Of a DNA stretch of 64,000 bases, positions 1-10,500 are shown one piece after another; position 1 is the first letter of the stretch, and every line of letters begins with the position of its first letter. The notes below the pieces were generated by a model. That model saw nothing but the letters and a program-made list of their open reading frames with translations, was not told the origin of the DNA and did no database searches. The DNA is from Ananas comosus (taxonomy: Eukaryota > Streptophyta > Magnoliopsida > Poales > Bromeliaceae). The stretch lies in NCBI RefSeq assembly GCF_001540865.1, contig NC_033623.1:10495952-10559951 (forward strand). The letters run 5' to 3'. The translations under genes were made by a program, and so were the position numbers.

Positions 1-207
1 TGACTTGGATGCCAAAATTTTAGCTGATACCATCTTACCTTGCTAAGTTCACGGAGTTATTTTGTAGTATTCCTTTGTTCTTTTTCTTATTTACTTCAAG
101 TTGAAACAGTAGTGCCTTTAATTCGGAGATTTAGTTGTCAACACTGAATCTGAATAAATATGTTATGTATGTTGCCACAGAAGATGAAATGAGTCTGCAG
201 AAATGCA

Positions 208-210
<3 letters not shown>

Positions 211-294
<84 letters not shown>
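211..294. repeat. (TA)n microsatellite, about 42 copies
   Basis: An uninterrupted TA dinucleotide run directly abuts a MITE-like element on its right. The short reading frame through it is an artefact of the repeat. Confidence 0.98.
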
Positions 295-295
<1 letters not shown>

Positions 296-298
<3 letters not shown>

Positions 299-672
299 GG
301 CTGGGATACTATCGATAGCACTAAGGACTTGGTGCTATTGAATTTTCCACCGTTAGATTTAACCCTTTGACTATTTTTATCCGTTATATTATACTATTCA
401 ACCAACCACCCACTCAACCCTAGAGGGCCCACATCATCCTATTGGAAGCATAAAGCATTTGATGCTTTCCAACTTTTGACCCGTGGCTCAAGAATCGTAC
501 GGTTGGGATGATTGCAATCTCCCCTAGAGTTGAGTAGTATCCCTAGAATTGAGTGGTCCTCACAGGATAATAGTATTAATTCAAAAGTTAGAGATGATTA
601 GAAGTGTTGATTTAAGGGTCAAAAAGTCGGAAGCACCAGAACCTCTATGCTTTTGATAGCATAATAGCTCTA
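296..672. mobile_element. Chimeric MITE: fragment of family C joined to family D
   Basis: Bases 296-440 match the reverse complement of the complete element at 35773-35993 (end motif GGCTGGAATACTAT with small changes). At about 440 the match stops inside the element. Bases 441-672 match the family of 40706-40931, sharing the end motif TAGAGCTACTATGCTATC on the opposite strand. Two MITE families are therefore fused, with the inner end of each missing. No protein is encoded. Confidence 0.6.
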
Positions 673-1237
673 CTCATATATTTGGAATATTATTAGTAGC
701 AAATGAGATCCCTTACCACTCATTTATTTTCGATAATAAAGCCTATCGACAATTGGCACCATTGAATATGATATATACAACTTGAAGCATTTAGAAATCA
801 AAGTTTATATTTTTTCAATATTGTTCTCTCGTCTTTCCAGTGGACACAAAAATGAACGCGCAGCTGAAAATAAATATTCTTTAAAAAATGATGAAATGAG
901 TCTTGTAATCAAGATCAATAGTATAGATCTTGTTTTAAATAGTTTAAAGAATTTTCTAACCAAAATTCAATTGATTTGAATATCTTTACACCAGAAAATA
1001 TTTCATATTACCCATACATATACCTACGTATGTACGTATGTATGTATGTATGTATATGTCTAGTTTGAACTAATTTCTAACTAATATTTTATTTTGATAA
1101 ATTTTTAGTTTCGAAAATTACATGAAATATGCTGAGTAAATATGTAAAGATCGATAACAAATGCATTCAAATTTTAAATTAAAGAATTATTAATCGACTC
1201 AAGTCAAGCAAATCGAACGATTGAATAATAAAATTAA
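673..1237. other. AT-rich intergenic DNA
   Basis: Contains a short TATG/TACG microsatellite around 1021-1060. I see no gene or recognisable element. Confidence 0.7.
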
Positions 1238-1676
1238 GGTAAAACTTCAAATAACCCCCTTGTGGTTTCACTTTTTCTCACTTTAGTACCCTGTGGTTTA
1301 AAGTGTATCAAGTTAGTGCCATGTGGTTTTGCACTTTTTCACTTTAGTACCCTGTGGTTTAAAGTATATCAAGTTAGTACCCTGTGATTTCGCACTTTAT
1401 CACTTTAGTACCATGTGGTTTCGTACTCTATCACTTTAGTATCAAGTGGTTTAAAAATCACAGGGTACTAACTTAATACAAAAATAAAACCACAGGGTAC
1501 TAACTTAATACAAAAATAAAACCACAGAATACTAACTTGATACACTTTAAATCACAGGGCACAGGGTACTAAAGTGATAAAGTGAGAACCACAGGGTACT
1601 AACTTGATACACTTTAAATCATAGAATACTAAAATAAAAAAGTACGAAACCACGGGGTTTGTTTTGAAATTTTTCC
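1238..1676. mobile_element. Non-autonomous Mutator-type foldback element, family A copy 1
   Basis: It begins GGTAAAACTTCAAATA and ends with the inverted partner. Inside are many short copies of a CACTTTAGTACCCTGTGGTTT-like unit, first in one orientation and then in the other, so the element could fold into a long hairpin. A perfect 9-bp target duplication, TAAAATTAA, lies at 1229-1237 and 1677-1685. A 9-bp duplication is the hallmark of Mutator-like elements. Family copies also occur at 41389-42215 and 55969-56372. Confidence 0.8.
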
Positions 1677-1797
1677 TAAAATTAAATTTTAATAGATTAG
1701 CGCTTTTAAGTAATCTATATATAGATAGTTTAAATAAAGTTATGCACGTTTTCATCAAATTTAAATATCTTGTAGCTGTAAAAGCTAAAATAATAAT

Positions 1798-1829
<32 letters not shown>

Positions 1830-2505
1830 TACCCACCACCAACCTATTAGCTGAGGTGACCACCCTATACACCCCGTAGGCTGTGCGACTCTTCTTTTGT
1901 ACCTGCTTTTGCTGCTGCATGCAGTGCTTTGGACGCTGCAGTGAAAAAAAAAAGAAAAAAAGAAAACATGTAAAGGGCTTGTTGAATTATTAGGAAACGA
2001 GACAAAGTCATACAGCTTAGCTCCTGCATAGCCTCTAAAATCTCCTACTGTTTTATGTGTGTGTATATATATATATATATATAGAGTAGGGCTAGAATAC
2101 TCGTAAAAGTATCATGGGGGTGATACTTGTATGTTTTTAGCCCTTGGATGGAGAGATGTGAGATTGAGATGATGGTGGTAGGTGGGGGTAGGTGGTGGTA
2201 GGTGGAATAGTATTTAATTCAATGGCTATTAATAATCAAAAAGTAGATCCAATGACTTAAAACCTAATAGCATCATGATGGTGATACTTGTAAAANATAT
2301 AGCTGTGATGTGTCGAGGGAGCAAGGGCTATTATGCCTCCCCTTCTTGTGACACAAACTTACTTCATTTTTTAATTCATCTTCTTTTTCTTTTCTTTTTC
2401 TCTCTGTTTGCTAGAGCTTTGTAATAGTTCTTCTCATTTTTAACTCGTCTTCTTGGGACCCTCTCTTTTCTTCGTTTCATTTCCTTTTTACTGTATAATA
2501 ATACT
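1677..2505. other. Intergenic DNA with (CT)n and a MITE-like inverted repeat
   Basis: Holds a (CT)n run at about 1803-1829 and a short (TA)n run near 2065-2083. A weak inverted-repeat element at about 2086-2310 has ends carrying a shared GTGATACTTGTA motif. A single N is at 2296. No gene seen. Confidence 0.6.
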
Positions 2506-2930
2506 GGTTTGTCTAGATCTGATTTACTATGATGAATTAATTTCATAAATTATAAATATATTTTTATAAAGTTTAACTTTCATATGTTATAGTCCCTACA
2601 AATGTTTAATATTTTAAAATATATTCATACTATTAGAATCAGTTAGAAAACTTTAGTTAATTACAGATTAAATACTTAACTCTGATTAGTTTAAGAGATA
2701 ACTTGATATTTTTACCCCTTTCATATTTTACTGTTTGGCTTTTGAGGAGACATATTTGTGATGGTAAATTAACATTTCACTTAAAATATAAGCAGTTCTA
2801 TAATGATAACAAACTAGAGGGATATATTTAAAAATATTGGAACTGTTACAAAGACAATATATAAAAATTAAACTTTATAGAAATATATTTGTAATTCACT
2901 ATATTTAGAGTAACATGTATGCATTTAACC
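2506..2930. mobile_element. Degenerate relative of the Pack-MULE at 4282-4950
   Basis: Both ends resemble the long terminal inverted repeats of the element at 4282-4950. They share, in the same order, a TGAATT segment, TATAAAGTTTAA and a TCCCT block. The interior is AT-rich with no captured gene. No clean target-site duplication was found, so the borders are approximate. Confidence 0.5.
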
Positions 2931-3442
2931 TACTATGATATTGATAAATTATTGAACCATTTAGTGTTACATGTTGAAACGAGAGATATAATGAAAAGTT
3001 GGACTAGATTCAGATATTAATTTTCACTTTATATGGAGGTCAGAAACTTCAAACCGAGTATTTAGTTGCTTCATATCTTTAGCCTAGTTCATTTTTGCTG
3101 AACAAATACACGAAAATAAAAAGATCAAAGGGGGAACTTAAAAATATGACCATTTAGTTCATAATTTTTATTTATATTAGAGTGAAAATCAAAAATTATT
3201 AATGAGTAAAATTGCTAGTCCTTTTATGCATGTTAGCTCTATTGAAAATTAAACACTTGGTTTTAAATACAAGTACATATTTACTAGGTTGTAGGTTGGC
3301 TATTTTGCCTAACTTTCATGTGTCATTAATGCCTAATAAGAGCTGCATTAGCTGTAATCAGAATAATTATTGTACTTATTAATTGATACAAGTAACAGTT
3401 TGTTGGGCAATTGTTTTCTTGCTTACTTTTCATTAGCCTCCC

Positions 3443-3475
<33 letters not shown>

Positions 3476-4281
3476 CTTCGATGGAAATCAATCAACTTTC
3501 GCATCATTATGACATGCTCTTAGGGTCAACATTTTTAAAGAAAAAACTTCCAAGAGAAACAGTGGATATCTGAAATTTTTTATATATAATAATTTGATAA
3601 AATATTAACGAAAAAATTAATAAAAATAAATAAAATAAAATTACAGTATACTAAATTGATAAAGTTTAAATCACAAGGCACTAAAATGAGGAAGTGCAAA
3701 ATTACAAGAGTGGTATTTAAAGTTTTTTCTAAATTCTACAACTAATAACCGAGCTTAAAATTTTTGGACCAGTATTTTGGGCTCAACAAATTACTACGGT
3801 ATATATTCGATTTGCCAGTCGGGAGTGTAAGATGGTTCTCGGATTGCTTTGACAATTTTGAAGCAGAGCCAGAGAATAAGACATGATATTTATAACATTC
3901 CAATAATCACACATCAGATAAAAAAAAAAAATTCTAATTAAAAATATAAAAATTAAAAATTTTATTATTAATAACTGTACTTAAATATTTCAAGTTAGTA
4001 CTTAGTAGCCGGATTCAATAAATTATTAATGCTGGATTGTTATATACTTCATATAATAATATCTTATTCTCTTGGATAAGATTAATTCTAACGTTGACTG
4101 TGTATATGGAGTCTATTTGGCTTTACTAGAAAAGTCCCAAAAGTTGTTCGGAATGGAATTCTCTTTCTCTTTATTAATCATTATTATTTTGCAAATGTAA
4201 GCTTATGCAACAAAAAAAGTATTCGAACATGTTGGCTTCACTAGGTAGGTCGCATATATTCACATCAACATATATTTTATT
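2931..4281. other. AT-rich intergenic DNA
   Basis: Contains a (TTA)n run at about 3445-3474 and a worn fragment of the family A foldback element at about 3640-3730. The 9 bases 4273-4281 (TATTTTATT) are the left target duplication of the Pack-MULE. No gene seen. Confidence 0.65.
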
Positions 4282-4950
4282 GGATTAATTGTATACACAT
4301 CCCTACAACCATAATGAATTGCAGGTATATACCTGCAAAGCTTAACTTTTATAAGTTATTCCTACAAAAGTCCTAATATGTTCAGATATGTCCCTCTAAT
4401 TAGGATCTGTTAAAGAGTTGTTAATTTTTTAACAGTAGAGTTGTGAAATGATAATTTTGTCCTTACCCTATTTTTCTTTCTCTTCCTCTTCCTCTTTAGG
4501 CTGCGGGAGCGGACGGCGGCGGCGGCAACGGCGACCTCGTAGAGCTTGTCAGAGATGCAGCCAATGAGGACAAAGAAGAGGCAGAAGGCGAAGGCCCGGC
4601 CGATACCATCGGAGGTGCCCGTGACGACGGCCCACGCAGGCACCACGACGGCGACGACAATCGGATCATCGATGACGACAACGAAGAAGAAGGAGGAGAA
4701 AAGGAGGAGGAAAAGGAGGATATAGAGAAGAAGAGGAAAAAGAAGAAGGGCAAAATTATCAATTCATATTATTAATTAATCATGGTTAAGTATTTTAATT
4801 GTAGTTAATAAAAATTTTCTAATGAACCATAACAGCAGGGACATATCTGAATATATTAGGACTTTTGTACGAATAATTTATAAAAGTTGAGCTTTACAGA
4901 TATATATCTGCAATTCACCATATTTACTGGAACGTGAATTCAACTAATCC
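4282..4950. mobile_element. Pack-MULE with long terminal inverted repeats and a captured gene piece
   Basis: Terminal inverted repeats of roughly 200 bp (about 4282-4497 and 4740-4950) begin GGATTARTTG and stay alignable inward through TCCTAATATRTTCAGATATG to the pyrimidine tract. A perfect 9-bp duplication, TATTTTATT, flanks the element at 4273-4281 and 4951-4959, as expected for a Mutator-like element. The 240-bp centre is abruptly GC-rich and, on the minus strand, encodes a piece of a short-chain dehydrogenase. AT-rich inverted repeats around a GC-rich gene fragment are the Pack-MULE signature. Confidence 0.85.
4505..4646 (-). pseudogene. Captured fragment of a very-long-chain 3-oxoacyl-CoA reductase (KCR) gene
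   Basis: The minus-strand reading contains AWAVVTGTSDGIGRAFAF followed by ISDKLYEV. The TGxxDGIG glycine-rich NADPH-binding motif, with Trp-Ala before it and Ala-Phe-Ala-Phe after it, is the signature of plant KCR, the reductase of the ER fatty-acid elongase. The segment between the motif and DKL is shorter than in the family, and the catalytic Ser-Tyr-Lys part is absent. Only about 45 residues are recognisable. It sits inside a Pack-MULE and cannot make an enzyme. Another short-chain dehydrogenase is possible, but the motif favours KCR. Confidence 0.65.
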
Positions 4951-6876
4951 TATTTTATTTTTATTAAATTAAATAACATTTTGGAAGAGTAAAAGAGTTG
5001 TTCCAAAAGATGTTACCTAAAATAATTACCCAACAATAAAAACACAATGAGTAAGTGTTTTTAAGTAATAAACCATTTTCTTAGAATTATATTTTTTTGT
5101 TTATGAAAAAAAATTATAGGATAGCCGAAGACGATAAAATTATTAAACAAATACATTCTCAGTTGAAACATACAAAATTTACTTGCATTGTGGATCATTT
5201 TAAATCGACTAACCAGTCATTCAAGATTTTAATTTTACTATTTAATCTTTTAATTTGTTTAATTTGAGTCATTTCATGATATTTTTTACTTTGAAATTTA
5301 AGCTAATTATATACACTTTAATGAATTTATAGTCATAAAAATTATATAAAATATGGTAACTAAATATGTAAAGATAAACGAAACATTTAAATTTTGAAAT
5401 CAAACTAGACTGATTCAAATCAAATAAATTCAAAGATTAAATATCAAAATTAAAATTTTGAAAGATTAGATAGCTAATTCAAAATTGTTAATTCTATGCA
5501 TTTTTACCTACATTCTCACAACTTGATTTTCTTTTCTTCTATTGTTAACCTACACAAAACAAACTAAAAAAACTCTGCAAAATATTAATTCATAGGACTT
5601 ACTTTAATTCATGCCATTGATTTGGATGGTAAGTATTTTTAAGTTCAAAAGTTATGCTAAATTAGGAAAAAAAATTGCACTTCAACTCCCATCTTAATTA
5701 TCTCATGTGTTAAAAATTACATTAATTACCACTCTATATTTTGTCATTATCTTAAATAAGTTCATCCACTTGAGATAATTGCTGAATTTAATTATAAAGC
5801 TTTATAAAATAGCTTGCTAGATAAAGTTACTTATAAATAATTCAATAGAATTATATAAATTATATAAAATTATTCAATATACTATCATTTCTAACAGTAT
5901 TCGCAAAATAGAGGATCTCTTTATTCCACAAAAAAAAAGTATTTTTAAACTGTAAATTAAATAGATGTCCAAATGTGGTGTTCTATCTTGTTTTAATAAA
6001 GTTTTCAAACCTAAATTTATCAAAATTTTTTAAATTTTTGGATATATTTGAGATGGTGTTAAAAGGACCTGTTTGTTTTATCGAGGGTGAAAGTCGGATA
6101 GAAGTTAACTTTTAGGTAAACTACAATTTAGACAATAATTATTTTCTACCACTATTTGTTTGATAGCTAGGCAGAAAATAAATAAAATAAAAGTTACTTT
6201 ATGTAAAAAATGAATTAATATTTTTTTATTTTTCTAATTTTTTATATTTTTATAGTTGACTCGCGAATGAAAGTGTGTATTTATAACCAAAAACTACTTC
6301 ACCATTCTCCAAATTCATAATAAATATTTTTTTTTTAAAAAAAAGCATATTATTCGTTTCTTTTATTTTTTTTTTAAAAAATAAATAAAACTGAAAATGT
6401 AAAGTAAAAATAACTAAAATTTGAACTTAAAAATCGTTTACCAACTATTATTAAGGTTTATGGCAACCGCACCCGCTAATTGAGAGATATACTTACTAAT
6501 TAAAGTGGTCTCTTTACAATTTAGCCCGAAAAATTAATGTGACGGTGCGAGATGGTTGTTGGACGGTGGAGATTTAAGGATGTGATGCGGAGCAGGCAAT
6601 GGCGCACGGTGTGCACGGGTGCACCAGGTGCACGCAGTAATTTTGAGGTTCTAGGAGGGTCGGATCCATAAAGGTGAGACTGTGAGTGCGCTGCGCGCGC
6701 GCGCGCGCGGTGTTAAATGCAAAATTACGGCGACGTAAAAGAGTGGGTTAGTGGATACGGGGCCAATAAACGGGTGCGGATGCGGATGCGGATGCGAAAG
6801 GGGGGAACGGTTTCCCCAACGGAAGGCGAGGGGGCGTGGGTGCGCGTGTGTTGGTGTGTGTGATGTTGTAGAACAC

Positions 6877-6919
<43 letters not shown>

Positions 6920-7158
6920 GTCTGACACAGAGACCAACTTTTCCCTGCACCCGGTGCATCTCTGCATTGATGCAGATAATTTTTTGAATAAATTAAATGA
7001 GGAGTGTAGGAATGCGGTGGGTGCAGGGATGTGTGTGGAAATGGAGAGAGAGGGGGGAAACGATAAGACCCCGACCCGACGGCATCGGGTTAGATGGTGG
7101 GCGTTCTACTGATACTATCTACTACGAGTCTACGACTACTGCTGCTGCTGCTACCCGC

Positions 7159-7195
<37 letters not shown>

Positions 7196-7227
7196 CCTCC
7201 TATTTACTGCTACAGTGCTGCTGCTGC
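4951..7227. other. Intergenic and promoter-distal DNA upstream of the WD40 gene
   Basis: Mostly AT-rich with no gene up to about 6500. From 6540 it becomes GC-richer and simple: an alternating (GC)n run near 6695-6709, a CGGATG repeat near 6777-6796, (AAT)n at 6878-6917 and (CT)n at about 7165-7192. This is probably the far promoter of the next gene. Short frames here are artefacts of the simple repeats. Confidence 0.6.
6878..6917. repeat. (AAT)n microsatellite, about 13 copies
   Basis: A perfect trinucleotide run. It reads as poly-Asn, poly-Leu or poly-Tyr in different frames, none of which is a real protein. Confidence 0.95.
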
Positions 7228-7235
7228 TATAAATA
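7228..7235 (+). promoter_or_regulatory. Putative TATA box of the WD40 gene
   Basis: TATAAATA about 280 bases before the chosen start codon. With the usual 25-35 base spacing, transcription would begin near 7260. The leader would then be about 250 bases of pyrimidine-rich CT repeats, common in plant 5' leaders. No transcript data are available to me. Confidence 0.5.
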
Positions 7236-7507
7236 ATATAACCCGCCACGCTGTTTCTCTCTCTCTTTCTTTGGGTGCTTTGGGTGTTTCTCTCTCTACT
7301 GCCGCGACAACCCCCTCCCTTGCCCTCTTCTCCCCAACATCTCTTATTTCCTCGGGTTTCGCTCCCTCACCCCCACACCCCCCATCTCTCTCTCCTCTCC
7401 TCTCCTCTCCCTCGCCGCTGCTTCCGCTCTCTATCCGAGCGCGACCGAGGACGAAACCGCCGCTATAAGTAGCGAGCCCCGCTTGGGATCGGAATGCTCG
7501 TGGGGAG

Positions 7508-10500
7508 ATGAGCAATTCGGAGGTGGAGGAGGAGTCCGAGGAGGAGGAGGAGGAGTTCTATGAGTCCTTGGATCGGATCCTCTCGTCGTCGTGCTCCTCC
7601 ACCTCCGCCTCCGACGACGACGCCGACCACCACCACCACCGAGGCGGCGGGCGGTCGCCGGTGCCCCCGGTTCCCCGCCGCGGCGGCGTCCCTCGAGGTG
7701 TGGATCGCCGAGCCCGCGCCCGTCGAGGAGCGGCGGCGCCGGCTCCTCCTGCAGATGGGCCTCGCCGGCGACCCCGCCCTCGCCCGTCGCCGACCGGCTC
7801 ACGACGCCGGGGCCGCGCCGCCGGAGATGGGGAGATCCGTCTCCTGCGACGGGGTCTTCCCCTCTACGTCGTCGGCCTCCTCCTGTGGCGGCGCCGCCGC
7901 CGCCGCCGCCGACTCCGTGATCGCCCGATCCAGATCCGAGGGCTCCGTCGACCCCAATCCTGTAAATAGACCTTTACTAAATCCGCAGCAGCATCGGCCC
8001 CGCCACCAACGATCGGCGGTCCATTTTCCGATCTCCAGCAAGCCCCCCCTCGTCGGACGATCTCGGCCGTTGTCGGCCGGGAGTCTCGAGGTCGCCGACG
8101 GAGACGAAGGGGATCGCGAGGGAAAGCTCGGAGAGGAGGACGAGGACGAGGACGGAGACGAAGCGGAGGGCGGCCGCGGCGATCCCCAGTGCCTGATCAA
8201 GAATTTAGACAACGGCCGCGAGTTCGTGGTCAAGGAATTCCGGGAGGACGGGATGTGGAACAAGCTCCGCGAGGTCGGGACCGGCCGCCAGCTCACCATG
8301 GAGGAGTTCGAGATGTGCGTCGGCCGGTCCCCGATCGTCCAGGAGCTGATGAGGAGGCAGAACGTTGAAGACTCCAGAAGCGGCGGCCGCGGCGGCGGCG
8401 GCGGCGGCGGCGGGAGCGGGAGCTCCGGAACTGCGCCGCGGAGTGGCGGGTCGGACGTGGGCAATGGCGCGAGGTCGAAGAAGAGAGGGGGCTGGCTCCG
8501 CAGCATCAAGAACGTCGTGGCGGCCGGTGGCCACCACCGTGACCGCAGGAGCAGCGACGAGAAGGACACGTCGTCGGAGAAGGGAGGAGGGAGGCGGTCG
8601 AGCTCGGCCACCGACGACAGCCAGGACGGGCCCCACTCGCTCAGCCATGGACCCCAGCGGACCAAAGTGCGCCATTTCGGGAAGTCCCAAAAGGAGCTAA
8701 CCGGGCTCTACATGAGCCAGGAGATACAGGCGCATAGCGGATCCATATGGAGCATCAAGTTTAGCCTCGATGGTCGGTATTTGGCGAGCGCCGGCGAGGA
8801 TTGCGTCATCCATGTGTGGGAGGTCAGGAAGGGAGAGTTCTTGGTTGAGAAGGCATTGGAGGAGAATGGGAACAATTACTATCCTATTGCTGCCGCAGTT
8901 AGTAATGGGTCTCCGGAGCCGAATTTGGCGTTAGCTTGCGTAGAGGGGAACCACTTGGAGAAGAAGGGAAGGGCGAGGGTCTCCGGCCGCAGAAAGTCTG
9001 CGAGCTCGGACCATTTGATGGTGCCGGATCATGTATTTGCTCTGTCGGAGAAGCCTATCTGCTCTTTCAGAGGGCATCTGAAGGATGTCCTTGATCTCTC
9101 TTGGTCCAAATCGCAGGTAATTCTGATTTCTTCTTCACTATATTTTTATTCAAAAGCTTGCAATTGAAAATGAGAGAACTTCCGATTGAACTATACATGG
9201 AATTGAGAACAGTAATCAAAATGAAGGGTGGCCCTGTAATTAATGATGTTAAAGAATTGGAGGTTTTCTCAACATATGTTGGGATTAAAGCCTAAAGGAA
9301 GATGCTTGACTTGCAGAGAAGAAAGCAAAACCTAGGTTTTCTATCATTGGTGAGAAAAGTAAAATATGAGTTCCAAGTAAAAGCTTCCATTCAAGAGAAG
9401 TGCTAACTAACTACAAAACTATTTCACAAAGTAGAAACTCAAAAATATTGTGTTGTCCTCTTTCAGAATGTCCATAATGTTCTAGCTATTAACTATCCAT
9501 TTGTTTATGATTTAAGCAAATACCTTTTGTAGCTTCCCAGAAGTTTAGGAATTTGAGGTTGTTCACTATGTGTTAAAGCTTTTTTTTTTTTGAGGGTAAA
9601 GCCTGTAGACAATTCATTATAAAGTACAGCTTGACTACAGGATTGATCAGTTATGGGGAAGAGATATAGAGAGTACAGTCCCATAAGAAAACAAGGGAAC
9701 TTTAAAGATGCCCATAACTAAATAGGGAAGATGAAGGTGTCAATCCTCAAACCTAAGTAAACAAAAAGGGGAAGATATATAGAACGGTCCCCCGAACGTA
9801 CATATCAACTAAAAAAGAAAATCAAGCTCCTAAACTTTAAGGCCTGTGGGAAAAGAAACAAAATATGGGGAAAAACGATGGGGAAAAGAAAGCACCCAGA
9901 TTTCGTCCTCAATCCAGCCCCCTATCCTTGAACCACATTGGAAACATTTCCCCTGCTGGATCTGTTAGCTACAAAGGATGTGCGTGACAGCTACCAGGCC
10001 CAACGAAGAAATAGACGGAAGAAAAGTTTCGAGTGGAAGAAGACAGGTGCAAGAAAGAGACGAAAACCTAGATGATTGTGGGGAAGAAATTGGGAAAATA
10101 ACTTTATACATATTAAAGCCAAAACTCTAGAAAAGAAAAACGAAAGGATTTTGGCCTGAGATCCTGCCAAAATCCGGCCAAAGGGTGGTGAGGCAGGGAA
10201 CAATGACCTGAGGAGATTATAGAGAGAAAGTGGAGAATGGGAGAAGAGTCTGGAGACTTATTTTGCCTCTTATCTATCAATAACTGTTATTACATTATTA
10301 CATTACTGTTATTTTATTATTCCATATTTGTTATTTACTTTATTACATAATTGTTGAAGTTGTGAACATTACTTTGTTATTTTCATCTGGTCCACTGCTA
10401 TCGATCTTGAGCTCTATCAGCTATAACACAATTATACAATATATATCAGAAAATATTAAAATTCTCGTTCTAGGTTTGTTGAGTTGTTTTAACATTTACC

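Noticed and set aside
135..341. 68-residue frame with Ile-Tyr repeats
   Set aside because: It is translation of the (TA)n microsatellite.
4410..4762. Two minus-strand frames of 78 and 88 residues as possible genes
   Set aside because: They run through terminal inverted repeats and a captured fragment of a Pack-MULE. Only about 45 residues resemble KCR.
6751..7112. Overlapping frames with poly-Asn, poly-Leu and poly-Tyr
   Set aside because: They are readings of the (AAT)n run in different frames, with no supporting domain.
7560..7562. ATG at 7560 as the true start of the WD40 protein
   Set aside because: It skips the conserved acidic N-terminus encoded from 7508 and instead gives a Pro/Thr-rich lead unlike the family. 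Kept only as an alternative in the frameshift finding.
7799..8665. 288-residue open frame on the minus strand
   Set aside because: It is the mirror of the GC-rich WD40 exon 1. Its composition (poly-Ser, poly-Pro) comes from GC-rich coding DNA, and it has no recognisable domain.
9560..10250. LINE insertion in WD40 intron 1
   Set aside because: A T-run at the left is suggestive, but I could not show a reverse-transcriptase or zinc-knuckle reading frame or a target duplication.
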